From the NCBI GenBank assembly GCA_030523275.1, contig JAUNIX010000009.1:28344-92343 (forward strand): 64,000 nt of DNA, read 5' to 3'. Within the stretch, counting starts at the first letter, position 1, and each line of letters opens with the position of its first letter. Origin of the DNA: Lachnospiraceae bacterium (GTDB taxonomy: Bacteria > Bacillota > Clostridia > Lachnospirales > Lachnospiraceae). Below the pieces are notes generated by a model that was not told the DNA's origin, did no database searches, and was given only the letters and a program-made list of their open reading frames with translations. The position numbers were made by a program, and so were the translations under genes. Of this stretch, positions 45,307 to 54,752 are shown in pieces.

Positions 45307-46038
45307 CTATTCTAGTATATTAATAATTTTTTGTGCTCTTTGTGTTTCTTCCTCCGTCGGTGTTCTTACACCTTCTAATGGATAAGAAATCCCAAGATTT
45401 TCCCATTTAAAAAGACCCAAAGTGTGATACGGCAATGTTTCCACCAATTTTACATTTGACAGAGTTTTTAAAAATTCTCGTATTTCAATAAGACCACTTT
45501 CTTTATCAGTAAGTCCGGGTACTAACACATGACGCACCCACATATCAACTCCAAGATCAGAAAGTTCTCTTGCCATCTCGAGGATATTATCATTGCCATA
45601 GCCTGTCAGCTTTTTATGCTTCGCGGTATCCATTTCTTTTAAATCCAGCATGACTAAATCCGTATATTGCATCAATTCCTTCCATTGACTATAAAAAGGT
45701 TCTTCTTTTGTAAACGGATTTCCCGAAGTATCCAGTGTCGTATGAATTCCTTTTTGTTTTGCCAAACGAAAGAATTCTGTGACAAATTCAATCTGCAACA
45801 AAGGTTCTCCACCGCTAACTGTAATACCGCCATTCTTTTTCCAGTAATTATGATAACGATATGCACGGTCAAGCAATCGCTTAGGTGTCCATGTCTCGCC
45901 ATCTCCCATATTCCATGTTTCTGGATTATGGCAATATTGACAGCGCATCTTACACCCCTGGAGGAATACAACAAATCGTACTCCCGGACCGTCAACTAGT
46001 CCAAATGTTTCTAAAGAATGTATTTTCCCTGTGATCAT
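45307..46038 (-). CDS. pflA: Pyruvate formate-lyase activating enzyme
   Basis: 243 residues from the ATG at 46038, nine bases after the pflB stop; a longer in-frame start lies inside pflB. Radical-SAM motif CKMRCQYC (CxxxCxxC) for the 4Fe-4S cluster, preceded by HSLETFGLVDGPGVRFVVFL and followed by the GGEP motif (ITVSGGEPLLQ). It abstracts a hydrogen from the glycine of PflB using S-adenosylmethionine. pflB-pflA order is typical. Confidence 0.95.
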   Translation of the reverse strand: MITGKIHSLETFGLVDGPGVRFVVFLQGCKMRCQYCHNPETWNMGDGETWTPKRLLDRAYRYHNYWKKNGGITVSGGEPLLQIEFVTEFFRLAKQKGIHTTLDTSGNPFTKEEPFYSQWKELMQYTDLVMLDLKEMDTAKHKKLTGYGNDNILEMARELSDLGVDMWVRHVLVPGLTDKESGLIEIREFLKTLSNVKLVETLPYHTLGLFKWENLGISYPLEGVRTPTEEETQRAQKIINILE

Positions 46039-46046
46039 AGTCCATA

Positions 46047-48299
46047 TTATAAGGATGCATGGCAAGTTCTTGAAATAACATCTAACTGCTGTTCTCTTGT
46101 CAGATCAATAAACTTAACTGCATAACCCGATACACGAATTGTAAAGTTTGCGTATTCTTCTTTTTCTGGATGTTCCATAGCATCAATCAGTTTTTCTGTA
46201 CCAAATACATTGACATTCAAATGATGTGCACCCTGATCAAAGTAACCATCCATAACTTGCACTAAGTTATGAACGCGTTCTTCTTCTGTATGACCTAACG
46301 CATCTGGATTAATCGTCTGTGTATTAGAAATTCCGTCTAATGCCCATTCATATGGAAGTTTTGCTACAGAGTTTAAAGAAGCAAGCAGACCACTTTTTTC
46401 TGCACCATAAGCTGGATTTGCACCTGGAGATAATGGTTCTCCTGCTTTTCTTCCATCCGGCATCGTTCCGGTAGCTTTACCATATACAACGTTTGATGTA
46501 ATCGTTAAAATCGATGTTGTTGGTTCAGAATTACGATAAGTGTGATGTTTTTCAATCTTATCCATAAATGTACGAAGCAGCCATACACCGATTTCGTCTG
46601 CACGATCATCATCATTACCATAACGAGGGAAATCACCTTCGATTTCATAATCAGTTGCAATTCCAGTTTCATCACGGATTACTTTTACTTTTGCATATTT
46701 AATTGCACTTAAAGAATCAATTACATGAGAAAATCCTGCAATACCAGTTGCAAATGTTCTTCTTACATCCGTATCGATCAGTGCCATTTCTGCTGCTTCG
46801 TAATAATATTTATCATGCATATACTGAATTAAATTCAAGGTATTGACATATAAATCAACTAACCAGTCCATCATAACATCGTATTTTGCCATCACTTCAT
46901 CATAATCTAAATATTCAGAAGTAATAGGCTGATAAGCTGGGCCTACCTGCTGTCTTGTCTTTTCATCTACACCACCGTTGATTGCATATAACAGACATTT
47001 TGCAAGATTTGCTCTGGCACCAAAGAACTGCATTTCTTTACCTGTCTGAGTAGCAGATACGCAACAGCAAACTGCATAGTCATCGCCCCACTCTGGTTTC
47101 ATGGCATCATCATTCTCATACTGTACAGAACTGGTCTCAATCGAAATATAAGAAGCATATTTCTTGAAATTTTCTGGCAGTGCAGAAGAATAAAGTACTG
47201 TAATATTGGGTTCTGGAGATGGTCCCATGTTTTCTAATGTATGCAAGAAACGATAGTCTGTCTTCGTTACCATAGAACGACCATCCATACCGATACCAGC
47301 TAAATCCAAAGTAGCCCAAACCGGGTCACCTGAGAATAATTCATTATAAGATGGAATACGCGCAAATTTAACCATACGGAATTTCATTGTCATGTGATCG
47401 ACTAATTCCTGTGCTTCTGTCTCGGTTAAAATACCGGCTTTCATATCTCTCTCAATATAAATATCGAGAAATGTCGTAACACGACCAATACTCATGGCTG
47501 CACCATTTTGTGTTTTAATGGCTGCAAGATATCCAAAATAAGTCCACTGAAATGCTTCTTTTGCATTTTTAGCTGGAGCAGAAATATCATACCCATAAAT
47601 TTCTGCCATTTTCTTCATATCAATCAATGCACGTTTTTGTAGAGCTAATTCTTCTCTCTGACGAACAATATCTTCTGTCATTTTGCCACAACCACAGTTG
47701 TCAAAATCTTTTTGTTTTTCTTCTAATAAAACATCAATCCCGTATAGGGCAACTCGACGGTAATCACCAACGATACGACCACGACCATAGGTATCTGGCA
47801 GTCCGGTAATAATTTTATTATGACGAGCCTTTTTCATTTCCGGTGTATAAACATCAAATACAGCTGTGTTATGTGTTCTTGCATAGTCAGTAAAAATTCT
47901 GTGCAATTCCGTACTTGGTTCATATCCATAGGTTGTACAAGATTGTTCTGCCATCTTAATTCCGCCATATGGCATGAAAGCACGTTTCAATGGCTTGTCT
48001 GTTTGCAAACCAACTACTTTTTCTAAATCTTTGGTTTCTTCGCTGATATATCCCGGTCCATGTGATGTCAGACTTGATACAATATCGGTATCCATATCTA
48101 AGACACCACCTTTAGCACGTTCTTCTTTTTGTAATTTTTGGAGAATACTCCATAACTTGTCAGTTGCTTCAGTCGGTCCAGCTAAGAAACTTTCGTCTCC
48201 CTCATAAGGTTCATAGTTCTTCTGAATAAAATCTCTGACATTGATCTCTTCTTTCCAGATACGACCTTCAAAACCTTCCCATTGTTCAAAATTTCTCAT
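46047..48299 (-). CDS. pflB: Pyruvate formate-lyase
   Basis: 750 residues; GGAGG precedes the ATG. It converts pyruvate and CoA to acetyl-CoA and formate under anaerobic conditions. The adjacent catalytic cysteines are in [12 protein letters not shown] and the C-terminal glycyl-radical loop reads [14 protein letters not shown] (Gly modified by PflA). Full length for the family. A key fermentative enzyme and a sign of a strict or facultative anaerobe. Confidence 0.97.
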   Translation of the reverse strand: MRNFEQWEGFEGRIWKEEINVRDFIQKNYEPYEGDESFLAGPTEATDKLWSILQKLQKEERAKGGVLDMDTDIVSSLTSHGPGYISEETKDLEKVVGLQTDKPLKRAFMPYGGIKMAEQSCTTYGYEPSTELHRIFTDYARTHNTAVFDVYTPEMKKARHNKIITGLPDTYGRGRIVGDYRRVALYGIDVLLEEKQKDFDNCGCGKMTEDIVRQREELALQKRALIDMKKMAEIYGYDISAPAKNAKEAFQWTYFGYLAAIKTQNGAAMSIGRVTTFLDIYIERDMKAGILTETEAQELVDHMTMKFRMVKFARIPSYNELFSGDPVWATLDLAGIGMDGRSMVTKTDYRFLHTLENMGPSPEPNITVLYSSALPENFKKYASYISIETSSVQYENDDAMKPEWGDDYAVCCCVSATQTGKEMQFFGARANLAKCLLYAINGGVDEKTRQQVGPAYQPITSEYLDYDEVMAKYDVMMDWLVDLYVNTLNLIQYMHDKYYYEAAEMALIDTDVRRTFATGIAGFSHVIDSLSAIKYAKVKVIRDETGIATDYEIEGDFPRYGNDDDRADEIGVWLLRTFMDKIEKHHTYRNSEPTTSILTITSNVVYGKATGTMPDGRKAGEPLSPGANPAYGAEKSGLLASLNSVAKLPYEWALDGISNTQTINPDALGHTEEERVHNLVQVMDGYFDQGAHHLNVNVFGTEKLIDAMEHPEKEEYANFTIRVSGYAVKFIDLTREQQLDVISRTCHASL

Positions 48300-48401
48300 C
48301 TTGTCTTCCTCCGTTGACTTGAAAAGTTAATAAAATATCATAACATTTTTTAATATTTAGAACTCCCACTATGTAAATCTTATCTCTTTTCCTAACAACA
48401 A

Positions 48402-48464
48402 AGTTAGTTAGCAACAACTAACTCTTTGACAATTATAACATAGATCTTGATCAAAACGATCAGT
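48402..48464 (-). promoter_or_regulatory. pflB promoter region with two inverted repeats
   Basis: On the minus strand, TATAAT (48431-48436) is the best -10. An inverted repeat AGTTAGTT-6-AACTAACT (48402-48423) covers the predicted start, and CTTGATC-AAAAC-GATCAG (48447-48464, TGATC/GATCA arms) covers the -35 area, like a CRP/FNR-family site. Both are unverified; the layout suggests redox or carbon control of pfl. Confidence 0.45.
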
Positions 48465-48539
48465 CTAGATGACAAAGTTTCCCAACAAACGCTTATTAAA
48501 TTTTTTTCTCAACATCCACCTATGATTTTGTGTATCGGC

Positions 48540-49160
48540 TTATATGAAATATTCAATCGTATCATCCGCTGTGATAACGGTTTTCTCATTAAATAATAAT
48601 ACTGCTTCTCGTCCTTCATAAGGTCCAAGTGCATATAACATAAGCTCTTGACTATTAAAACGTTCCTCTGGAACAATGCAATTATAGGCTTCCGGATGCT
48701 CCAATGTCCAAACGATATCCTGATCTTCATAAGATTCTTCATGAAAATATGGATCAAAAACATAAATATTTTCGTCTTTTGCACCAGTAAAAAGTACATA
48801 GTGCCATTCATCCAAAAAGAGACGGATTACAACTGCCCCGCCTCTTCGCAATGTATCATTAATATAACTTTCACCACCTAGGTATACACTTTTACCTGAT
48901 ATGTAACGACTGGAAATCGGTAATTGCTTTGTATGTCCAAATCCGTTTAACCAGTTTGATAAAAACATCATTGCTACACGGGAAGTTCCGCTTTTTCCGG
49001 CAATTCCTTCTATGTTGTAACAGTCAAGACAATAAATCATAATGTTACGGATAATTTCCGGTGGTATTTCCTCCCTTTGAAATAAAAAGCTAATTGCATT
49101 TAACATTGATGTTGGCCCGCAATCATAATCGGATATTTGATAGTGAAGTGGATTTTTCAT
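48540..49160 (-). CDS. Papain/C39-like cysteine peptidase in the thiol cluster
   Basis: 206 residues; AAAGGA precedes the ATG. Likely catalytic residues: Cys14 in SDYDCGPTSMLN, His120 in DEWHYVLFTG and Asp136 in YVFDPYF, the C39-type pattern. There is no signal peptide, membrane segment or ABC transporter domain, so it is cytoplasmic and not a bacteriocin exporter. It lies 14 bp after the GCS2-family gene and ends the four-gene operon. A substrate containing a gamma-glutamyl or thiol-peptide bond is inferred from the neighbours; phytochelatin synthases are also papain-like, but no direct similarity was recognised. Confidence 0.75.
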   Translation of the reverse strand: MKNPLHYQISDYDCGPTSMLNAISFLFQREEIPPEIIRNIMIYCLDCYNIEGIAGKSGTSRVAMMFLSNWLNGFGHTKQLPISSRYISGKSVYLGGESYINDTLRRGGAVVIRLFLDEWHYVLFTGAKDENIYVFDPYFHEESYEDQDIVWTLEHPEAYNCIVPEERFNSQELMLYALGPYEGREAVLLFNEKTVITADDTIEYFI

Positions 49161-49174
49161 AAGTACATTCCTTT

Positions 49175-50566
49175 TTATAATTTCCCATATGCAAGAATCA
49201 TATCTTCCAGACTTTCTCCTTGCTCCAAAAGTTCCAACAATTGTTTACCCGGATTGGTCCTATTTTCCAGTCGTTCATAAAGCGGCATCAAAAATGATTC
49301 TTCCCCGTACCCCCGTTTTACAAGACCTCTCCATGATAGGTCAAGAACCTTTCCTGCAAAATGATATAAGGCATCCTGGTCGATAAAAGAAGGAATTTCT
49401 CGCTTTACGAACATTTTACGCAACTCAGTTGCTGTGTATCCCAAATGATAGATAGAATAATCCTTTTTTAAAATATCATTTAACTCATCCAGCTGATCTT
49501 TTAGTCCCAGATGAAACGCTGCTACTGTCATACAATCTTTGATCGGCTGACAGCAGACACTACGAAATTCAATTGTCCCACGAAACGTCAAATCTTCAAA
49601 TTTAAATGTTCGTAGGTAATTAATATCATCAATATCCGGATATACTTTTATTTCTTTATAGATCTCAGATTCTTTATCATAATATTCCCCAAGCACACTC
49701 TCCTGTTTAAAATATTCTGTGATACGAATCGGTTCAAAATTAATATATTTATCACCACGCTCCACACAGTAGATACTTGTCGACTCAATATAGGCAAGCA
49801 AATCATCCATTGTCTCTAATTGACATTCCATCATACCAATGTTATGTGGATTGATGCCATGTGTGCTATTTTCCCAAAACATATCCCGACAACAAAGTAA
49901 ATCCTCCTGTTCCCCAAGCAAAATAGAATTTGAAAACAATAAAGCTTTGATCGGTTCAATTTTTGAAAATACATCCAAAGTCAGCATTAAATCCTCATAA
50001 TCAATATCCAACTGTACCTGAGAAGCACTGGAAAATAAACCATAATCTGGATATTTATGAAAATATATTGGTAAATGTTCATATTTTTTATAGGATTCCA
50101 AATGGTGGAACAACATGCGATAACGTCCATTGGGAATAGGAATCCGATGATTGTAACTACGATATGGATTCACACCCATACCAGTTAACGTATAATGATA
50201 TTTCTCAAATTCCTTTTTTATATAAGTATAATACCCGGAAAAACGATTATATAATGAAAATAGTTCTGCCCCTTTTCCCAGAGAAAATTCCAAATTATTG
50301 TAAGAACAGTCGTAGGATAAGATGTCACCATTTTCTTTATTTTGAGCAGAATGAATATTACCTTCATCATCAATTCCTACTGGTATAAAACCAAATCGAT
50401 GCAAAAAACAGTCTGTTACTTGATGCACAATCTCATAATCAACTGCCTCTTTTTGTAAATTTACAATTGGAATCTCAATTTCAATGCCAATATAATCTTT
50501 GCGTTTGCGTTTTGTCGGCTCAATATATTTCTGATATAACCGCTCTCTGATTCGTTGCTGATCCAT
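49175..50566 (-). CDS. GCS2-family glutamate-cysteine ligase-like enzyme
   Basis: 463 residues from ATG 50566 (GGGAG 7 nt upstream; the ATG at 50572 is too close). Matches the GCS2 fold (plant/EgtA-type ligases): acidic metal site YIGIEIEIPIV, SSASQVQLDIDYEDLMLTLD, IKALLFSNSILLGEQEDLLC, RDMFWENSTHGINP and FRGTIEFRSVCCQP. Enzymes of this fold join the gamma-carboxyl of glutamate to an amine with ATP. Its amine substrate is not evident. It is unrelated in sequence to the GshA-type ligase two genes upstream, so this operon encodes two gamma-glutamyl ligases of different families. Confidence 0.8.
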   Translation of the reverse strand: MDQQRIRERLYQKYIEPTKRKRKDYIGIEIEIPIVNLQKEAVDYEIVHQVTDCFLHRFGFIPVGIDDEGNIHSAQNKENGDILSYDCSYNNLEFSLGKGAELFSLYNRFSGYYTYIKKEFEKYHYTLTGMGVNPYRSYNHRIPIPNGRYRMLFHHLESYKKYEHLPIYFHKYPDYGLFSSASQVQLDIDYEDLMLTLDVFSKIEPIKALLFSNSILLGEQEDLLCCRDMFWENSTHGINPHNIGMMECQLETMDDLLAYIESTSIYCVERGDKYINFEPIRITEYFKQESVLGEYYDKESEIYKEIKVYPDIDDINYLRTFKFEDLTFRGTIEFRSVCCQPIKDCMTVAAFHLGLKDQLDELNDILKKDYSIYHLGYTATELRKMFVKREIPSFIDQDALYHFAGKVLDLSWRGLVKRGYGEESFLMPLYERLENRTNPGKQLLELLEQGESLEDMILAYGKL

Positions 50567-50609
50567 ACTCATACTCCCATCTTTCTCTTTCCTATCATAA
50601 CGTTATAGG

Positions 50610-51383
50610 CTATAAATTTGAGAAAATCTGATATAAAAACTTCATATTTTCTTCACTGTCTATATATTCATTCCCATGATTTGTCCCTTTAAACACACGT
50701 TTACCATCTTTATATGCAAATAATGTATTCATTGGCAACGGCTCCCATTCCTCTTTCGTCAATGGAGTCGTTGAAAATATGATTGAATTATCCTTAAAAA
50801 GATAATGCAATGACTGTTTATAATTAGTATGAACATACATCATTTCTCCATCATAAAATATGATGTTTAATTTATTTCCTTTTGACATCTTGATAAAAAT
50901 AGAATCAAACAGATCAAAGCGTTCTTTCGCACTTAATTTCCGTTCTTCTAATCGTTCTCTTCGATCAACTTGATCAACAAGATGCAGCAAAATTCTTTCA
51001 CTGTCCGTACTTCCTGACTGAATATTTAAATATTTATTCAGAGGTGAATAATCAAAAATCGTACCATTGTGTACCTGCGTCCATCGTCTTCCATTTTGAT
51101 CCTTTTTTGTGTACGGATGGCAATTTGTATACTCTACATTTCCAATCGTGGCATACCGAATATGTGCCATAAGATTTTTTATCTTAATCGGATTTGTCAA
51201 TCTTTCCTTTAAATAATGGCTTTTTGTCGCCTGAATCGGTTCTTTTTCGATAAAAGCTTCATCGCCCTCCAGACATGCAAGACCCCAGCCATGTGGATGT
51301 TGGCTACTATGTTCATAAAAAGCTTTCAGATATTCATTTACTTGTATGCGTTCTTTTGAACTAACTCCAAAAATTTCACACAT
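50610..51383 (-). CDS. Class II glutamine amidotransferase-like hydrolase
   Basis: 257 residues; the AGGAGG site overlaps the gshA stop codon. After removal of Met1 the N-terminal Cys2 (MCEIFGVSS) is the nucleophile. Other Ntn/GATase II residues: HIRYATIG (Arg76, Thr79), VHNGTIF (His105, Asn106, Gly107) and SGSTDSERIL (Asp127). There is no synthetase domain attached. Stand-alone members include EgtC, which removes gamma-glutamate from an ergothioneine precursor, and YafJ. Here the neighbouring ligases make gamma-glutamyl products, so a gamma-glutamyl hydrolase is plausible. Confidence 0.85.
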   Translation of the reverse strand: MCEIFGVSSKERIQVNEYLKAFYEHSSQHPHGWGLACLEGDEAFIEKEPIQATKSHYLKERLTNPIKIKNLMAHIRYATIGNVEYTNCHPYTKKDQNGRRWTQVHNGTIFDYSPLNKYLNIQSGSTDSERILLHLVDQVDRRERLEERKLSAKERFDLFDSIFIKMSKGNKLNIIFYDGEMMYVHTNYKQSLHYLFKDNSIIFSTTPLTKEEWEPLPMNTLFAYKDGKRVFKGTNHGNEYIDSEENMKFLYQIFSNL

Positions 51384-51395
51384 ATGATATTCCTC

Positions 51396-52676
51396 CTAGC
51401 TGCCCTCGGCATAGTTTTTAATAAGCTCCAGTCCTTTCTCTACATATTGCTCTCCAAATTGTTTTTTAATTTGAACAACATACCGTTTCTCTGTATGAAT
51501 GACTTTCTGTAATTGATAGCGGATACATTCTATCGCATCTTCTAATCCAAGTTTACAGAAAAATAGTTCCATATCAAATAAAATGTCAAATGCAATATCC
51601 CGAATCGGTATCGACTGATTCCAACCAACCTCGATCCACATACCCCGACTCTCATATTTTGCTGCATTTTTTTCATTGCGAATTGCCATTAACTGTTCAT
51701 AATATTCAAAATTACTGTCTTTGAGTGAAAGTAAGTATACAATAAACAAATGCAAAAAATATAAATCTTCTTTTTTGATTCCAACTGGAGATAAAGGATT
51801 CAAATCAATCATACGAAGTTCAATATGATTGACGCCTTTCTCTTTTAAGGCTTCCAGCGAATTGGCTCCTTTGGGTTTTAATCGAACTGGATAATATAAC
51901 TCTGATATTTCTTTTAAAGAGCCTTCTTCAATATACTTTTCTATGCTACTAATATAGGTATCTAAATTTGTATAATCCAACAATGGTACAAATTCATTCC
52001 AATATCCAATCTCACTACAACGTGCAGAACCATAGTCACGTGCTACGCTTCGTCCTATATCATCATCTTGAAAAAAAGAACCATCCATAAGTGGACTTGC
52101 GGCTGTCAAATAAACAATCAACCAGGTATAGCTTGTTACTTTCTTTGCTAAATCAAGATATATATAATTTTTATATTCCTTTAGTGTCTCAAACTCACTA
52201 TTTTTCCATCCTTCTTCTAAAATCACATCCGGAAAAGAAAAATTAAAATGAATACCAGAAAATAACATTTTCTTTTTTCCGTATTTACTGGCAAGATACT
52301 CTCGATAAATTTCTTTTTGTTTTAATTCCCCACTATATTTTGCAATCGGAATATCATTTTCCCCTTTTACATAAGGTGGATTGGAAAATGGCCATAGATA
52401 TTCTTTTCCAGTATCTAATTTTAATAACTGATCCACCGCATCATAATGTAATTTTGCAATTTCGTCCCATACCGCATCAACGCTGTGAAAAACATCCGTA
52501 ATTAATTCTGTCTGATTCTCACAAAAATCCCGTTCCATATTGGGATTGCCCGTAAATGGATGTTTTGTGTGTGATAGATTACCTTCTGGAGTAATTCTAA
52601 GACTTTCCTTTTCCAGCCCAAAATTACCTTCCATTATATGTTTTTTTATAATTGTATTTTTGAAATCTATACTCAT
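51396..52676 (-). CDS. gshA: GshA-type glutamate-cysteine ligase (single domain)
   Basis: 426 residues; AGAAGG precedes the ATG. The GshA signature is clear: FGLEKESLRITPEGNLSHTK, RDFCENQTELIT (acidic metal site), YLWPFSNPPYV, LFSGIHFNFSFP and YVAR-type Arg in GRSVARDYGSARCSEIGY. It joins glutamate and cysteine to gamma-glutamylcysteine. Many Firmicutes carry a GshAB fusion for complete glutathione synthesis; this protein stops before an ATP-grasp domain and no gshB is in the window. It heads a four-gene operon whose promoter has the sulfur-regulon operator at 52699-52719. Confidence 0.9.
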   Translation of the reverse strand: MSIDFKNTIIKKHIMEGNFGLEKESLRITPEGNLSHTKHPFTGNPNMERDFCENQTELITDVFHSVDAVWDEIAKLHYDAVDQLLKLDTGKEYLWPFSNPPYVKGENDIPIAKYSGELKQKEIYREYLASKYGKKKMLFSGIHFNFSFPDVILEEGWKNSEFETLKEYKNYIYLDLAKKVTSYTWLIVYLTAASPLMDGSFFQDDDIGRSVARDYGSARCSEIGYWNEFVPLLDYTNLDTYISSIEKYIEEGSLKEISELYYPVRLKPKGANSLEALKEKGVNHIELRMIDLNPLSPVGIKKEDLYFLHLFIVYLLSLKDSNFEYYEQLMAIRNEKNAAKYESRGMWIEVGWNQSIPIRDIAFDILFDMELFFCKLGLEDAIECIRYQLQKVIHTEKRYVVQIKKQFGEQYVEKGLELIKNYAEGS

Positions 52677-52698
52677 TTCTCGCCTTCTCTTTCCTATA

Positions 52699-52748
52699 AA
52701 CCCTATCTACTTAATGGGTATTATAGTATATATTTACATGAATGTCAA
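52699..52748 (-). promoter_or_regulatory. gshA-operon promoter with sulfur-regulon operator
   Basis: Minus strand: TTGACA (52743-52748), 17-bp spacer, TATAAT (52720-52725), then the operator AACCCTATCTACTTAATGGG at 52699-52718 on the plus strand, covering the transcription start. The 17-bp core CCTATCTACTTAATGGG matches the cores at the metB and cysK promoters at most positions, consistent with one repressor for all three. Confidence 0.8.
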
Positions 52749-52769
52749 TTATTTTGCACAAATGTCCAA

Positions 52770-52790
52770 ACGTAGTTTCCTATGAAATAA
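52770..52790. repeat. End fragment of repeat family B
   Basis: ACGTAGTTTCCTATGAAATAA matches the last 21 bases of the 182-bp repeat (ACGTAATTTCCTATGAAATAA) with one change. It abuts the cymR terminator upstream of the gshA promoter. Probably a leftover of a deleted copy. Confidence 0.6.
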
Positions 52791-52826
52791 AAAAGAGGTT
52801 GTGGATATGATCCAAAACCTCTTTTT
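52790..52826 (-). terminator. Terminator of the cysK-metY-cymR operon
   Basis: AAAAAGAGGTT pairs with 52816-52826, with further pairing (TGGAT/ATCCA) inside; on the minus strand it ends in CCTCTTTTTT. It lies 34 bp after the cymR stop. Confidence 0.85.
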
Positions 52827-52859
52827 CCCTTATGATAAATATAAAAATACGTATTCTGA

Positions 52860-53306
52860 TTAAATATAATACATCCCCTGATCATAACTTTGATAGTCTG
52901 TATAGCTTCTCTCGAGATCAGCTAATGTCAAATTTTCTAAGACCTGATCCAATTTATCATTTACCTCATCAACAACTAACTTTTGAATGGTAATTGAAAT
53001 TCCTCGATAACTGCTATCTTCTGAGGCTGTCTCCTCCTCAATGTGATAATCGCCCTCCAGTGCGTATATAATATCGGCTACTGTAATTTCTTTTGAGTCA
53101 TGATTCAATAAATATCCGCCCTGAGGCCCTTTGATACTTCGAACGATACCTGCTCTTCTAAGACTTGCAAAAACCTGTTCTAGATATTGCGGCGAAATAT
53201 CATTACGCTCTGCAATACTGTATAATGACACGTGCGCAGTCTTTGAATTTACAGCTAAATCCACCAAAGCGCGAAGACCATATCTGCTTTTCTTTGAAAA
53301 TTTCAT
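52860..53306 (-). CDS. cymR: Rrf2-family repressor, CymR-like
   Basis: 148 residues from the ATG at 53306 (GGAGG 5 nt upstream; earlier starts lie before it). Winged helix KFSKKSRYGLRALVDLAVNS, then SLYSIAERNDISPQYLEQVF and RSIKGPQGGYLLN. There are no cysteines, so it does not bind an Fe-S cluster like IscR; this agrees with CymR, the cysteine-metabolism repressor that works in complex with CysK and senses O-acetylserine. It is in an operon with cysK and a homocysteine/cysteine synthase gene, and is the best candidate to bind the shared operator in this island. Confidence 0.85.
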   Translation of the reverse strand: MKFSKKSRYGLRALVDLAVNSKTAHVSLYSIAERNDISPQYLEQVFASLRRAGIVRSIKGPQGGYLLNHDSKEITVADIIYALEGDYHIEEETASEDSSYRGISITIQKLVVDEVNDKLDQVLENLTLADLERSYTDYQSYDQGMYYI

Positions 53307-53325
53307 CATTACCTCCGTATATAAT

Positions 53326-53354
53326 GCAGTATCAGAAATCAATTCTGATACTGC
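53326..53354. promoter_or_regulatory. Perfect hairpin between metY and cymR
   Basis: GCAGTATCAGAA pairs exactly with 53343-53354 around a 5-nt loop. No U-tract follows (ATTATATA), and the cymR ribosome site begins about 10 nt later. It may reduce read-through, protect the upstream mRNA end or control cymR translation. Confidence 0.55.
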
Positions 53355-53387
53355 TTATTTTATAAATGTGTCTCAAACATTCTCTTT

Positions 53388-54695
53388 TTATTCAGCTAAT
53401 GCTTTAAAAGCTTCATCTAAATCCTGAATAATATCATCAATATTTTCTGTACCAATGGACAGACGAATCGTATTTGGTTTGATGCCCTGATCTAATAATT
53501 CTTCTTCTGTACACTGGCTATGAGTCGTTGTAGCTGGATGGATAACCAAAGATTTTACATCTGCTACATTTGCTAACAGTGAGAAAATTTCTAAGTTGTC
53601 AATAAATTTATGCGCTTCTTCCTGACCACCTTTGATTTCAAATGTGAAAATACTTGCCCCACCATTTGGGAAATATTTTTCATATAATGCGTGATCTGGA
53701 TGATCTGGTAAAGAAGGATGATTTACGTTTTCTACTAATGGATGATTTACCAAATATTCTACAACTTTCTTTGTATTTTCATTATGACGTTCAATACGAA
53801 GAGAAAGTGTTTCTGTTCCCTGTAAAAGAATGAACGCATTAAATGGAGAAAGTGTTGCACCTGTATCACGAAGTAAGATTGCACGAATATAAGTAACAAA
53901 TGCGGCTGCTCCGGCTGCTTCTGTAAATTTAACGCCATGATAACTTGGATTTGCTTCAGAAATCCATGGGTATCTTCCACTTGCTGCCCAGTCAAATGTA
54001 CCGCCGTCAACAATGACACCGCCAAGAGAAGTTCCGTGTCCACCAATAAATTTTGTTGCAGAATGAACAACAATATCTGCACCATGTTCGATTGGACGAA
54101 TCAAATATGGTGTACCAAATGTGTTATCAACTACCACTGGAAGACCATGTTTGTGAGCGATTTCCGCAATCGCATCGAGATCAGGAATATCACTGTTTGG
54201 ATTTCCAAGTGTTTCTAAATAAATTGCTTTTGTATTATCCTGAATCGCACCTTCTACTTCTTCTAAATTATGAGCATCAACAAATGTTGCGCTGATTCCA
54301 TAAAGTGGAAGTGTATGAGCAAGAAGATTTGATGTTCCTCCATAAATTGTTTTCTGAGCTACGATATGCTCACCCTGTCCAGCTAATGCCTGAAGTGTAT
54401 ATGTGATAGCTGCCGCACCAGAAGCAACTGCAAGACCTGCCACACCGCCTTCTAATGCTGCAATTCTGTCTTCAAACACACCCTGTGTAGAGTTTGTCAG
54501 TCTTCCATAAATGTTTCCGGCATCTGCCAAACCAAAACGATCTGCCGCATGTTTCGAATTGCGGAACACATAAGATGTTGTCTGATAAATTGGAACCGCT
54601 CTCGCATCACTTGCTGGATCTGGATTTTCCTGTCCTACATGTAACTGTAATGTTTCAAATTTTAATTTTCTATCTTCTCTTGCGATTTTCGCCAT
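53388..54695 (-). CDS. O-acetylhomoserine/O-acetylserine sulfhydrylase (MetY type)
   Basis: 435 residues; AGAGAGG precedes the ATG. Cys/Met-metabolism PLP family: the cofactor Lys is in DIVVHSATKFIGGHGTSLGG, with IYGRLTNSTQGVFEDRIAAL and VDNTFGTPYL. The length, TSYVFRNSKHAADRF and the long central insert (YPWISEANPSYHGVKF) are those of O-acetylhomoserine aminocarboxypropyltransferases, which make homocysteine from sulfide. It is 57 bp downstream of cysK and cotranscribed. Confidence 0.92.
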   Translation of the reverse strand: MAKIAREDRKLKFETLQLHVGQENPDPASDARAVPIYQTTSYVFRNSKHAADRFGLADAGNIYGRLTNSTQGVFEDRIAALEGGVAGLAVASGAAAITYTLQALAGQGEHIVAQKTIYGGTSNLLAHTLPLYGISATFVDAHNLEEVEGAIQDNTKAIYLETLGNPNSDIPDLDAIAEIAHKHGLPVVVDNTFGTPYLIRPIEHGADIVVHSATKFIGGHGTSLGGVIVDGGTFDWAASGRYPWISEANPSYHGVKFTEAAGAAAFVTYIRAILLRDTGATLSPFNAFILLQGTETLSLRIERHNENTKKVVEYLVNHPLVENVNHPSLPDHPDHALYEKYFPNGGASIFTFEIKGGQEEAHKFIDNLEIFSLLANVADVKSLVIHPATTTHSQCTEEELLDQGIKPNTIRLSIGTENIDDIIQDLDEAFKALAE

Positions 54696-54752
54696 TGTGA
54701 TTACCTCTCTTCTATTTTAAATTTAAATTCTCTAATATCAGTATTTCTTCAT

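Noticed and set aside
48540..49160. Bacteriocin leader peptidase/exporter
   Set aside because: There is no ABC transporter domain, membrane segment or double-glycine precursor gene nearby.
51396..52676. Glutathione synthesis by a GshAB fusion
   Set aside because: The ligase ends without an ATP-grasp domain and no gshB-like gene occurs nearby.
48540..52676. Ergothioneine cluster (egtA/egtC plus egtB, egtD)
   Set aside because: No histidine methyltransferase or sulfoxide synthase gene is present; only the ligase and hydrolase types are shared.
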